Notes: generated from the sequence alone by a model not told the origin. Counted from the first letter of the stretch, positions 16,184 through 25,442 are shown. The stretch is 46,299 bases of DNA from DTU078 sp002397345 (GCA_937875545.1 CALLYE010000093.1:1-46299); one strand, 5' to 3'. Numbers and translations are program-made.

Positions 16184-17609
16184 CCGTAAAAAGGTGAAGG
16201 TTGGCTACATATCGCTAATCCAGCTTAATTTTCGCGGCGATAAGCAGGCGCAGCACGACCGTTCCGTCAAAGATCTTGAGCGTCTATCCGAAGAATTGGA
16301 TTTTACGCTTTATATCACCGATGAACTGATTTATACACCGGCACAGGCAGCGGCAGCCGCGGCTTGTATCCGTGGAGAGGGCGTCGATCTGCTGCTGGTA
16401 CAGAACACGTCATTCGCATCGGGTTTTCTTATCAACGCCATAGCTGACGCCGCGCCGTATATCGGCTTGTGGGCGGTACCCGAGCAGACCAACCGCGGTC
16501 CGCTGCCGCAAAACTCATTCTGCGGCATAAATCTGAACGCCAGTATATTAAAAGAATACCTGAGCTTTAAAAACGTCAAATATAAGTGGTTTTTCGGCAA
16601 TGCCGACGACGCGCTTTTCACCCGGCGGCTCGCCGTCACGCTGCGCGCAATTTCCGCCGTTAAAAACACCTGCGGCTCAACGGTGCTTCATATCGGCGGC
16701 ACCGCGTCGGGATTCACCGATTTCTATTTTGACGAAAGAAAGCTGCTTAACCGTTTCGGCGTGAACGTTATTGATGTGGAATACGGAGACATCAAGAGCC
16801 GTGCGGAAAGTTACAGCGAAGCACAAATTGACGCACTGTCCGCGGATATGGCCGGAAGCGCCAATTTTATCTCTGAGTTCGCAAAAGGGAAACTGCGTTA
16901 TAACGCGATGGTTTACCAGTCGGTTTGGGACACCGCCGCGGAAAATGGCGCATCTGCTGTCGCAATGAGCTGCTGGCCCCGTTTCCGCCAGGATTGGGGA
17001 TTTACGCCCTGTGCGGTGTTCGGCAGACTTAACGAAAACGGACTTATCACCGCCTGCGAGGGCGATGTCCTTTCGGCGGTCAGCATGCTGCTGCTTAAAC
17101 ACGCGGCGGACTTCGAACCGATACTTATGGATCTGGTTTCATTTGACCGGCAGGACGACACAATGCAGTTATGGCACTGCGGCGTCGGCTCCTGCACTTA
17201 CGCAAAAGGCGGCAGCATAGGGATTGATACGCACTTTAACCCCGGCCCGAAGGACCCCGAAAAAGGTTGGCTTTCCGCCGGTCCCGTCGCGACGATGAAT
17301 TTCGCGCCTGCGCCGTTTACCTGTATGCGCCTTACGCGCGACTGCGACGCTATGATGGTTTTCAGCGGCGATATTATCGACAAGCAGCCGACCTATCACG
17401 GCAGCTCCGGATGGATTGCGAACCTTTCGCACGACGGCAGGAAGCTCTCAGCGCTTGATTTAACGAATACAATCATGGCTTACGGCTTCCAGCATCATTA
17501 TCCGTTGGTTCGGGGGGATGCCGAAGCGGTTATAATGGAAATTGCCGCGTGGAAAGATATCACGGTTATTGAAAACATTGAATACAGGGATTACCTGCAG
17601 CTTAGATAG
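16176..17609 (+). CDS. L-fucose/L-arabinose isomerase-like protein
   Basis: This 477-residue protein belongs to the FucI/AraA-like sugar isomerase group (COG2407 type). The N-terminal two-thirds look Rossmann-like (VDLLLVQNTSFASGF, YIGLWAVPEQTNRGP, VLHIGGTASGF). The C-terminal part has MDLVSFDRQDDTMQLWHCGVGS with the conserved metal-site neighbourhood and histidine, and HFNPGPKDPEKGWLSAGPVATMNF. These enzymes interconvert aldoses and ketoses using a divalent metal. AAGGAGG lies upstream of the ATG and the gene overlaps the end of the RpiB-like gene by eight bases, so it is the last gene of the operon. A GC-rich hairpin follows. The substrate is uncertain; with transketolase and RpiB it would start an aldose pathway. 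Confidence 0.82.
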   Translation: MTDRKKVKVGYISLIQLNFRGDKQAQHDRSVKDLERLSEELDFTLYITDELIYTPAQAAAAAACIRGEGVDLLLVQNTSFASGFLINAIADAAPYIGLWAVPEQTNRGPLPQNSFCGINLNASILKEYLSFKNVKYKWFFGNADDALFTRRLAVTLRAISAVKNTCGSTVLHIGGTASGFTDFYFDERKLLNRFGVNVIDVEYGDIKSRAESYSEAQIDALSADMAGSANFISEFAKGKLRYNAMVYQSVWDTAAENGASAVAMSCWPRFRQDWGFTPCAVFGRLNENGLITACEGDVLSAVSMLLLKHAADFEPILMDLVSFDRQDDTMQLWHCGVGSCTYAKGGSIGIDTHFNPGPKDPEKGWLSAGPVATMNFAPAPFTCMRLTRDCDAMMVFSGDIIDKQPTYHGSSGWIANLSHDGRKLSALDLTNTIMAYGFQHHYPLVRGDAEAVIMEIAAWKDITVIENIEYRDYLQLR

Positions 17610-17617
17610 AAAGAAAG

Positions 17618-17656
17618 CGCGCCGCGCACGACTGAATATAAGTCGCGCGCGGCGCG
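17618..17656. terminator. GC-rich hairpin after the sugar operon
   Basis: Two 16-base arms (17618-17633 and 17641-17656) pair with one mismatch around a 7-base loop. The core CGCGCCGCGC is shared with the terminator at 22134-22188. There is no long U-run on either side, so termination is likely but not certain. Confidence 0.6.
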
Positions 17657-17677
17657 TGCTGTTCATAATTTGCTGTA

Positions 17678-17706
17678 TTGAAATAATATCGTCTATTGGA
17701 TATAAT
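17678..17706 (+). promoter_or_regulatory. Sigma-A promoter of the GH3 lipoprotein gene
   Basis: TTGAAA (17678-17683) and TATAAT (17701-17706) are 17 bases apart. The start codon is 33 bases downstream, after AAGGATC at 17728. Confidence 0.8.
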
Positions 17707-17739
17707 AATATCATTATTCTAATAAGCAAGGATCAAAAT

Positions 17740-18984
17740 ATGAAACGTTATATCCACATATTGCTTGTTTTATCAATGCTGATGTTCTCAGCGTGCAGTA
17801 ACAATAGAAATTCTCCTCAGGATGAGAGCGCGCCCGTTTCCACAGATACAACCGCTATGCCGCCGGCTGATTCGGCAGCGGAGGACACTTCGTCAGCCGA
17901 AGAAACTAAATCCGTGGCGGAAAAGCTGCTCGAAGGCATGACCCTTGAAGAGAAAATAGGGCAGCTTTTTATTATACGCCCAGACGCGCTGCAGATAAAT
18001 CTGACGCCCGAACAAATCAATGATTCAATCAAGTATGGCGTTACGGAGTTTGATGAAAAAATGCAAAAAACTCTTAAAGAATACCCCATAGGTGGGGTTG
18101 CATTGTTCGGAAAGAATATTTCGACCCCCGCACAATTGACTTCTTTTATAAACGCAATGCAAAAACAAAGCTCCATTCCGTTATTTATCGGCATTGACGA
18201 GGAAGGCGGCAGCGTAGCGCGAATTGCAAGATCACAAAACTTTGATGTGACCAAATTTGAAAGTATGCAAAAAATCGGGGAAACCGGCGATCCCGCAAAC
18301 GCGCAAAAGGTTGGATCAGTCATAGGTTTGTACCTATCTCAATACGGGTTTAATCTGAATTTTGCGCCGGTTGCCGATACCAACACAAATCCGGAAAATA
18401 TCGTAATAGGAAACCGCTCTTTTGGCAGCGATCCCGATTTAGTGGCTAAAATGGTGTCAGCGGTAATCTCCGGGCTGCATGAATCAGGAATTATGAGCTG
18501 TATCAAGCATTTTCCGGGGCATGGGGATACAAAGGGCGATACGCATACAGGATATGTGTCAATCGATAAAACGTGGGATGAATTAAAAAAATGCGAATTA
18601 ATTCCGTTCGTAAATTCGTTTTCTACAACCGATATGGTTATGATTTCTCATATAACCGCGCCGAACATCACCGACGATAAGCTCCCGGCTTCTTTATCTG
18701 CCGAGATGATCGAGGGAAAGCTTCGCAAAGAACTTGGATATAATGGTGTGGTCATTACAGATTCCATGGAGATGGGCGCTATTATAAAAGAATATTCTTC
18801 TTCCGAAAGCGCTGTCACGGCAATCCTGGCAGGGGTCGATATCATCTTGATGCCCAATGATTTTGTGGATGCTTATAATGGCGTTTATACCGCGGTAAAA
18901 AACGGCGTAATCAGCGAAGCAAGAATCAATGAGAGCATATTAAGGATTTTAAAATTGAAGGATCAGTATAACCTGTTATACTGA
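17740..18984 (+). CDS. Glycoside hydrolase family 3 lipoprotein (beta-N-acetylhexosaminidase, NagZ-like)
   Basis: This 414-residue lipoprotein has a signal ending in MFSAC (Cys19) and a Ser/Asp/Glu-rich linker to about residue 55, followed by a single-domain GH3 barrel. The NagZ-type signature KHFPGHGDTKGDTHTG lies at 256-271 and the presumed catalytic nucleophile Asp341 in VITDSMEMGA; GIDEEGG is also typical. Single-domain GH3 enzymes of this kind remove N-acetylglucosamine from muropeptides or glycans, here on the outer face of the membrane. An open frame extends 66 codons upstream, but the ATG at 17740 gives the signal peptide and follows its own promoter. The stop codon lies within a perfect inverted repeat. 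Confidence 0.92.
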   Translation: MKRYIHILLVLSMLMFSACSNNRNSPQDESAPVSTDTTAMPPADSAAEDTSSAEETKSVAEKLLEGMTLEEKIGQLFIIRPDALQINLTPEQINDSIKYGVTEFDEKMQKTLKEYPIGGVALFGKNISTPAQLTSFINAMQKQSSIPLFIGIDEEGGSVARIARSQNFDVTKFESMQKIGETGDPANAQKVGSVIGLYLSQYGFNLNFAPVADTNTNPENIVIGNRSFGSDPDLVAKMVSAVISGLHESGIMSCIKHFPGHGDTKGDTHTGYVSIDKTWDELKKCELIPFVNSFSTTDMVMISHITAPNITDDKLPASLSAEMIEGKLRKELGYNGVVITDSMEMGAIIKEYSSSESAVTAILAGVDIILMPNDFVDAYNGVYTAVKNGVISEARINESILRILKLKDQYNLLY

Positions 18985-18987
18985 TCC
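18960..18987. repeat. Perfect inverted repeat over the GH3 stop codon
   Basis: GGATCAGTATAAC (18960-18972) and GTTATACTGATCC (18975-18987) are perfectly complementary with a two-base spacer and contain the stop codon. There is no U-run after it, so it may be an mRNA-end stabiliser or weak terminator rather than a full terminator. Confidence 0.5.
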
Positions 18988-19118
18988 GGACATTTCCACG
19001 GCGACTGTTTGATTTTAAACCGCTTTTTCTGACGGGATGCTATTGTTTTTCTGACTGTAATATGGTAATATAAATTGATATGTTCCATTTAGAGGAATTA
19101 TTAAAACGGAGGGATCTT

Positions 19119-21479
19119 ATGGACTCAACGCTCGTTCTTAAAACACGTGATACGGAAATATCAATTGACCGCACCGGAAAATATACCGCCATCAAAGCCG
19201 TCGGCGAGGATATTCTCGCGGACGGAATCCGGAACGTGATCTCGGTATGCTGTGATAAAAACATGAAATCTCCTGTAAATCTGGAGGTTTCACAAGACGA
19301 ATGTCTCATGACCTTTTCTTTTGACAGCGGCGAAACGGTCAGTCTTAGGTATGCGGAAAGCGACGTTTCCATTACCTATGAGGTGGTTTCCCTTTCCGAT
19401 ACAATCGACGCCGTCATTTTCGGGCCTGTGGAACTGACACTCTGCGATGTGATCGGAGAAGTCGTCGGTGTGGTGCAGGGAGGCGCGGCGGTATTCGGCA
19501 TGCAGTCCCTGAACATCAAAACCATCGGCGGTATCCCGCAGGGTTATTCATCAGCCGTCGCATATACCTCAAACGAAATCGGCGTCTCCGTCGGCAACAT
19601 CGCCGAAACGGAACGCGCCGCAACTAAATCCGACCGGGGCAGCGTCCTTCATCTTTTCTGCAAACGCAGAGATTCGGTTGAATATCTGCGTGTCATGAAT
19701 GTACCGGATTGTCTTGTACTCCCTGTCACGGGAGAGGACGCCCAAATCACGGGCGCGAAGATAGCACTCTTCGGCGCAAAACGCGCCGAAGCTCTGTCGC
19801 GTATCGGTGAAATCGAGATTGAGCACGGGCTGCCGCATCCGATGTTCGACGGAGAATGGGGAAAAGCGGCGCGCGCCGCGATGAAATCGTACCTGATCTC
19901 CGATTTTGCGGCGGACAACTGGCATTTTGTACTCGAAAAAGCGAAAACCGCGGGACTTGAATATATTTATCAGGAAGGCCCCTTTGAGGATTGGGGGCAC
20001 TTTAATTTCAGTAAAAAGGCTTATCCCGGCGGGGATGAACAGTTTAGGACGCTCGTTGCGCTTGCAGCGGAAAACGGAATCAAAGTCGGCGCGCATACCC
20101 TGTCTAATTTCACAACTACCAATGACGCGTATGTCACGCCTGTTCCGTCGCAGCATCTGCTGAAGCAGGGCGAGCTGCGGCTTGTCCGGGACATAGGCGA
20201 GTCTGATACCGAAATCGATGTCGAATACTCGGCGCTTTTCAAATATCCGCTGTCCCTGAATACTGTGCAAATGGGCAATGAATTGGTTCGCTGGTCAAAA
20301 TCGGAGGAACTCGACGGTATAATCCGTCTTTCCGGATGTGTCAGAGGGGCGTTCGGCACCGCCGCGTCCGCGCATCATGCCTCGGAAAAGATTTATCGGC
20401 TGTGGGATTATCCGTATAATACGTTCTTTCCCGATATTGAGCTTCAGGATGAATTTGCCGACCGCATCGCGGCGCTGTATAACCGGACCGGACTTGCGCA
20501 GATCTCTTTTGACGGACTGGAGGGGTGCGCCTATACAGGACACGGACAATATGCCGTCAACCGCTTTGTCGACCGCGTTTGGAGACAATGGGGTCACAAT
20601 GTACTAAACGACGCGAGCCGTCTTGACCACTGGACGTGGCACATGGCGACCCGCATGAACTGGGGCGAGCCATGGGGCGAAGCGATGCGCACAGGTCAGG
20701 TGGAGAGCCGGATCAAAAATCAGGACTTTTTCTGGCGCAACCTGTTTCCCCGAATGCTCGGATGGTTTTTGATCCGCTTGTCCGAGAGAAAATTTGAATG
20801 CTCCACGCTCGAAGACCTCGAATGGGCGCTGTCCGAATCCGCCGGATTCGACGCGGGCTACGGCATGACGATCCGGGTCGGCACGCTTAAAAAGCACGGT
20901 CAGATCGACATGCTGCTCGAAGCGATGAAAAACTGGGACGCGCTCCGTCTGTCCGATTCTTTCACAGATGAGCAGAAGCAGCGGCTGAGGGATCCAGCAA
21001 CCGAATGGCATCTTGAAAAAACGGACGACGCCGGCGAAACCTTCCTTCTCTATCCGATGATGATTTCAAAACCGTTTGTCTGTGATTTATCCGAAATGCA
21101 GCCCGGTCAAAGCGGCGGCGCCGACTGGAGTGTGTCAAACGAATATGAGGGCAAATTCGCTTTCCGTCTTAGGGTCGAGGGGGGCGGCGCAATTAAAAAT
21201 CCCGTGTTCATTACACCCACAGGACGCATTTCATTTGAGTGTACAGTGGAAGATTCGCAATATCTGCTATACTCATTCGACGGAGAGGCGCAGGTCACCG
21301 ATAAAAATTACAATCTCCTTGAAAAAGCCGCCGTCACGGGCGACGCTTCCCTGCTCGCAGGTATCAACGCGGTTTCATTTTCCTGCGCGCACGATGGTTC
21401 TGACCCGCCGGAGGTCACTGTCAAATGGATGACTAGAGGAGCGCCCGAAACGATCGCACGAAAAAGCAACGGCGCATGA
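19119..21479 (+). CDS. Large glycosidase-like protein of unassigned family
   Basis: This 786-residue protein has no signal peptide, so it appears cytoplasmic. Residues 1 to about 235 look like an N-terminal beta-sandwich of the sort that precedes glycosidase barrels. About 240-620 look like a TIM barrel: IYQEGPFEDWGHFNFSKKAY, VGAHTLSNFTTTNDAYVTPV and QISFDGLEGCAYTGHG, in which Asp465 and Glu468 are candidate catalytic acids. A C-terminal beta domain follows. I recall similar uncharacterised proteins from Planctomycetes and Verrucomicrobia but cannot assign a CAZy family. The ATG at 19119 is chosen over one at 19080 because CGGAGGGA lies six bases upstream. It lies between the GH3 and cupin genes on the same strand, suggesting glycan breakdown. 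Confidence 0.65.
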   Translation: MDSTLVLKTRDTEISIDRTGKYTAIKAVGEDILADGIRNVISVCCDKNMKSPVNLEVSQDECLMTFSFDSGETVSLRYAESDVSITYEVVSLSDTIDAVIFGPVELTLCDVIGEVVGVVQGGAAVFGMQSLNIKTIGGIPQGYSSAVAYTSNEIGVSVGNIAETERAATKSDRGSVLHLFCKRRDSVEYLRVMNVPDCLVLPVTGEDAQITGAKIALFGAKRAEALSRIGEIEIEHGLPHPMFDGEWGKAARAAMKSYLISDFAADNWHFVLEKAKTAGLEYIYQEGPFEDWGHFNFSKKAYPGGDEQFRTLVALAAENGIKVGAHTLSNFTTTNDAYVTPVPSQHLLKQGELRLVRDIGESDTEIDVEYSALFKYPLSLNTVQMGNELVRWSKSEELDGIIRLSGCVRGAFGTAASAHHASEKIYRLWDYPYNTFFPDIELQDEFADRIAALYNRTGLAQISFDGLEGCAYTGHGQYAVNRFVDRVWRQWGHNVLNDASRLDHWTWHMATRMNWGEPWGEAMRTGQVESRIKNQDFFWRNLFPRMLGWFLIRLSERKFECSTLEDLEWALSESAGFDAGYGMTIRVGTLKKHGQIDMLLEAMKNWDALRLSDSFTDEQKQRLRDPATEWHLEKTDDAGETFLLYPMMISKPFVCDLSEMQPGQSGGADWSVSNEYEGKFAFRLRVEGGGAIKNPVFITPTGRISFECTVEDSQYLLYSFDGEAQVTDKNYNLLEKAAVTGDASLLAGINAVSFSCAHDGSDPPEVTVKWMTRGAPETIARKSNGA

Positions 21480-21653
21480 CGCCGCAAGCCTGCCCAGTCG
21501 GTCGTATGCGCAATAAAATCCATATAACCGGCAGGAACACTTGCCCCGCAAATTTGAACATGTTTATATTCACCGCATATAATGAAGTATGGTAAAAACA
21601 ACCGCGATTTTCTAAAATCGCATTAATTCTTCTTTAAATTGAGGTGAATAGCG

Positions 21654-22100
21654 ATTAACATACATAACAAACGCGCCATGTATACCCCCACCGATAACGG
21701 CCCTGACCCCTATGTAACGAACGTCCGAATGGAAGCGCTGCGCAATGATAATTACCGCGCCGCAATCTGGACCGGCAATCATATGCAGGCAACGGTCATG
21801 AGCATTCCGCCCGGCAGTGATATCGGGTTAGAGGTTCACCCCGAAGTGGACCAATTCATCTACATTATGCAGGGACGTGGGGTTGCGCAGATGGGCAGCA
21901 CAAAAAACAACCTCACGCTTATGGCGCCCGTGGGCGCGGGCGACGGTGTGTTCGTTCCGATGGGAACATGGCACAACGTGACAAACGCAGGGCGTACGCC
22001 GATAAAGATTCTCACGTTCTACGCCCCGCCGCAGCATCCCGCCGGCACAGTACACCCGACCAAAGCCGATGCCGAAGCGGAAGGAAGAATGGGGCAATAA
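21654..22100 (+). CDS. Cupin-domain protein with a probable ATT start
   Basis: This small single-domain cupin carries both metal-site motifs: EVHPEVDQFIYIMQGRG with the first histidine and glutamate, and GAGDGVFVPMGTWHNVTNAG with the second histidine. Counted from the ATG at 21678 it has 140 residues, but that ATG has no ribosome site. Eight codons upstream an ATT at 21654 is preceded at ideal spacing by GAGGTGA (21641-21647) and gives an N-terminus (INIHNKRAMYTPTDNG) that fits relatives as I recall them. ATT is a rare start codon. Cupins of this type bind a sugar or small ligand or isomerise sugars; the function is unknown. A strong terminator follows. Confidence 0.78.
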   Translation: MNIHNKRAMYTPTDNGPDPYVTNVRMEALRNDNYRAAIWTGNHMQATVMSIPPGSDIGLEVHPEVDQFIYIMQGRGVAQMGSTKNNLTLMAPVGAGDGVFVPMGTWHNVTNAGRTPIKILTFYAPPQHPAGTVHPTKADAEAEGRMGQ

Positions 22101-22133
22101 TAAAACTTCGGGAGCATTCCCCCGCACTTATAC

Positions 22134-22188
22134 TAAAAACCGCGCCGCGCGTATAGGCAAGTGCCTCATACGCGCGGCGCGGTTTTTA
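22134..22188. terminator. Strong bidirectional intrinsic terminator
   Basis: Two perfectly complementary 21-base arms (22134-22154 and 22168-22188) enclose a second short stem AGGC/GCCT. Runs of A and T at the outer ends make it active in both directions. It lies between the cupin gene and the convergent trkH gene. Confidence 0.85.
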
Positions 22189-22313
22189 AAGAGGGGATAA
22201 GTCCCTATTTTTCTGTTTGCTATATTTCCCATAAGCAGTACAAACAAAAATATTCCTTATCTCTGCGGGGTGTGTGGGGAGCTTCTCCCCCACACGCGTA
22301 TCCCCGTTCCCCG

Positions 22314-23783
22314 TTATGTGACTCGGTTCCAGGAACGCAGGTTGAAAAAGATTATCAGGGGGAATATTTCAAGGCGTCCCAGCAGCATATCAAAGGTTAA
22401 AACAATCTTACTCAGCGGAGAGAACGCGGCGAAATTCCCAGCCGGCCCCACCATTCCCAAGCCCGGACCGATATTGTTAAAGCAGGCTATCACCGCAGAT
22501 AAATTCGTTTCAAGTGAAAAGCCGTCGATTGAGACTATTAAAAAAGAAACAACTAAGATCGCGAGATAGCAGTTTATGTAAACATTGACCCCGCGCAGTA
22601 CCTGCTCTCCCACAGGCCGGTTGTTGATGCGAACCGACCTCACCGAGCGGGGATGTAGCATCCGCTGCATTTCACGCCCGGTGGATTTTGCCATCATCAG
22701 CAGCCGTATGACTTTTATACCTCCGGCGGTGGAGCCGGCTGACGCTCCGAAAACCATTAATATCAGCAGTATAGCGCGCGACAGTTCCGGCCATTGGTTA
22801 AAATCGGCAGTTGCGAATCCGGTGGTAGTCATAACGCTGCTCACCGAGAAAAAGACGTGATGGAACGCTTCAAATACGTTTTTAAACAGATGGGATACGT
22901 TTATCGTAATGATAATAACCGAGCTGGCAATAAGCCCCAGATAAAGCCGCAGCTCTTCGTCAAAGAAGGCATCTTTCCACCTGCGCATAAGCAGAAAAAA
23001 GTAGATATTGAAGTTAACGCCGAACAGTATCATAAAAACGGCGACAACACCCTGACAAAACGGCGGATATGACGCCATTGAATCGGCTTTTATACCGAAC
23101 CCGCCGGTTCCGGCTGTACCAAAAGCGGTACAGATGCTGTCGAACAGGGGCATACCGCCTATGATTAAAAGCGCCAAACATAACAATGTCATGACTATGT
23201 ATATGCTATACAAAATCATGGAGTGCCGCTGTGTTTTCGGTGTCAGTTTTTCAATCGACGGGCCGGGGCTCTCCGCACGGAGCAGATGAAAGAAATCGCC
23301 GCTGCCTCCAACGTTCGGCATAACCGCCATCATGAACACTAAAATACCCATTCCGCCCAGCCAGTGGGTAAAGCTGCGCCAGTATAAAAGGGGACGGCTC
23401 ATCGCCTCCACATTGGTTAAAATCGAAGAACCGGTGGTGGTAAAACCCGACACAGTTTCAAAAAAAGCATCAACATAATGGGGAATTTCTCCGCTGAGAT
23501 AAAAGGGGAGCGCGCCGAAAGCGGATAACAGCACCCAAGCGAGCGCCACCAATAAAAAACCTTCCCGGGCATAAAATGTGCCCTCCGGTTTTTTTATGGA
23601 AATTCGGATGACGACGGCGAGAACCGCCAGAATCAACATGGTAATTAGAATCGCGCGCAAGACAAGAGGCTTGTTGTCATAAACAGCCAGCCCCAGCGAC
23701 GGGATCAATAACAGCGCCTCGATAAGAAATAAGTTACCCAAAATCCGCAGGATGATTTTAGAATTCATGATATGAAACGCCAT
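22314..23783 (-). CDS. trkH: Potassium uptake protein, TrkH/KtrB family membrane subunit
   Basis: This 489-residue integral membrane protein has about ten hydrophobic segments and the four selectivity-filter loops of the TrkH/KtrB family: TVSGFTTTGSSIL, AFGTAGTGGFGIK, SVMTTTGFATADF and NNIGPGLGMVGPAGNF. It forms the K+ translocating pore and is gated by the TrkA protein encoded just upstream. Length is normal. The start is uncertain: the ATG at 23783 and an internal ATG at 23768 both lack a clear ribosome site. About 100 bases separate it from trkA, and the two are probably cotranscribed. A hairpin near 22269-22293 follows its stop. Confidence 0.93.
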   Translation of the reverse strand: MAFHIMNSKIILRILGNLFLIEALLLIPSLGLAVYDNKPLVLRAILITMLILAVLAVVIRISIKKPEGTFYAREGFLLVALAWVLLSAFGALPFYLSGEIPHYVDAFFETVSGFTTTGSSILTNVEAMSRPLLYWRSFTHWLGGMGILVFMMAVMPNVGGSGDFFHLLRAESPGPSIEKLTPKTQRHSMILYSIYIVMTLLCLALLIIGGMPLFDSICTAFGTAGTGGFGIKADSMASYPPFCQGVVAVFMILFGVNFNIYFFLLMRRWKDAFFDEELRLYLGLIASSVIIITINVSHLFKNVFEAFHHVFFSVSSVMTTTGFATADFNQWPELSRAILLILMVFGASAGSTAGGIKVIRLLMMAKSTGREMQRMLHPRSVRSVRINNRPVGEQVLRGVNVYINCYLAILVVSFLIVSIDGFSLETNLSAVIACFNNIGPGLGMVGPAGNFAAFSPLSKIVLTFDMLLGRLEIFPLIIFFNLRSWNRVT

Positions 23784-23885
23784 GCACCAACGCGCACAAA
23801 TAGCCCATTATAAACTTTTTGGCGTTTGTAGCGCGGGTTTTCCTTTTTACTGTATTTTTCACGCTAAAAAATCCTTACGCGTTAT

Positions 23886-25244
23886 TTATTCGAAAATATC
23901 ATTTAAATCGGTCGCAGCCAGCTCGCCGGAGGCGATAACAATAACACCGTCTCCTTCTTTTATGCAATCGCTTCCCTGCGGAATAACCGTTTTCCCGCCG
24001 CGAATGATGCAGGCGATAAGAAAGTTCGGTTTTATAGGGGCTTCGGTGAGGGGTTTGTTCAAATGCAGCGTTTTATTCGTAGCTAAAAACTCCAGCGCTT
24101 CGACACGACCGTCGGCAAGCTCTGTCATTGCGATAACCGATCCACCGATCGCGTTTGCCATCGCCCTGACATACCGTGTCACGCGTGTGGCGGAAAGTGC
24201 TTTGGGGCAGATAATAGAGCCGATGCCCATCTCTTGAATGGTATTGTAATACTCATTTTGACTTACTTTGGTTATTACCTTCCGCACGCCCTCGTGATTG
24301 GCATAAAGGGAAAGGAAGATGTTTTGTTCGTCCATACCGGTGAGCGTGACGAGGGAGTCGGTTTCTTTCAGCCCCTCTTCCAGCAGCAGGCGCTGGCGGT
24401 TGCCGTCCCCGTGAATGATTATGGCGTTCGGCAGCAGATCAGACAGCTCGTCACAGCGTGCGGCGTCACTTTCTACAATTTTAACCGAAACCCCGCTTTT
24501 AAGCAGCATTGTCGCAAGATAATACGCAATACGGCTGCCTCCGATAATCATGCAGCTCCGAACCTTGTGATTATCAAGCCCCAATCCGTTTATCAAGCGC
24601 GGCAGGTCGGCGGAAGCGGCGGTCACATATACTTTATCCCATTCTCTGAGAGTAAATTCTCCGCCCGGAATAAATACCTCGCCCCCGCGTTCCACCGCGC
24701 AGACTAGCGCCTTGACCGGCGCAGCTTTGTGCAGTTGGTTCAGGGAAATGTCCTTCAGGCTCGAATCCGCTCCAACACGCAGCTCAACAAGATCTACCCT
24801 GCCCTTCGCGAAGGTTTCGCGTCGGAGGAACGAGGGAAATTGCAAAATGCGGTATGCCTCGGTAGCCGCGTCAAGCTCGGGATTGACAGTCATGGAAAGA
24901 CCCAGCTCCTCGCGCAGGAAATGAAGCTGTTCGGCGTATTCCGGATTACGGACACGCGCGATTGTGTGTCGTGTGCCAAGACGGCGGGCGAGAATGCAGG
25001 TGAGTATATTAACCTCGTCGGTGCTGGTGGCTGCGATGAGCAGGTCGGCATTATCGGCTCCGGCTTCGCGCAGCACCGACAAAGAAGCTCCGTTGCCGCG
25101 TATCACCATAACATCGCATTGTTCGACGCTGTTTTCCAACACATTGGGGTTGGAATCGATAACCGTAAGATCGTGTCCCTCGCGGGAGAGCTGAGCGATG
25201 ATGGCAAGACCCACCTTGCCGTCGCCCACAACAATTATATTCAT
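23886..25244 (-). CDS. trkA: Trk system potassium uptake regulatory protein TrkA
   Basis: This 452-residue cytoplasmic protein has two tandem RCK units, each an NAD-binding Rossmann domain followed by a TrkA-C domain. The first begins IIVVGDGKVGLAIIAQL with a proper glycine-rich loop and Asp at the end of the second strand (TVID). The second begins near residue 230 (CMIIGGSRIAYYLATML) with a degenerate loop. It gates TrkH by binding nucleotides. Length equals that of standard two-domain TrkA proteins. AGGAAA lies six bases before the ATG. It is the first gene of the trkA-trkH unit. Confidence 0.94.
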   Translation of the reverse strand: MNIIVVGDGKVGLAIIAQLSREGHDLTVIDSNPNVLENSVEQCDVMVIRGNGASLSVLREAGADNADLLIAATSTDEVNILTCILARRLGTRHTIARVRNPEYAEQLHFLREELGLSMTVNPELDAATEAYRILQFPSFLRRETFAKGRVDLVELRVGADSSLKDISLNQLHKAAPVKALVCAVERGGEVFIPGGEFTLREWDKVYVTAASADLPRLINGLGLDNHKVRSCMIIGGSRIAYYLATMLLKSGVSVKIVESDAARCDELSDLLPNAIIIHGDGNRQRLLLEEGLKETDSLVTLTGMDEQNIFLSLYANHEGVRKVITKVSQNEYYNTIQEMGIGSIICPKALSATRVTRYVRAMANAIGGSVIAMTELADGRVEALEFLATNKTLHLNKPLTEAPIKPNFLIACIIRGGKTVIPQGSDCIKEGDGVIVIASGELAATDLNDIFE

Positions 25245-25442
25245 AAAGCTTTCCTGTTTTTTATTGTAATCAGATATTTTACGCGGTGGATTACCCCCGC
25301 TCGTTTTAATTATATGATAAATATAATAGCAATTTTCATGTAAATATCAAAAGCCGCAATGGCATATGCCCATCACGGCTTTGATCGCACGGTCTGTTTT
25401 TATCCGGGCATATCAAGAAGCTACATTTGAATCCGCCGTTTT

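Noticed and set aside
24729..25343. 204-codon plus-strand frame opposite trkA
   Set aside because: The trkA protein is complete and conserved; this frame has no features or ribosome site.
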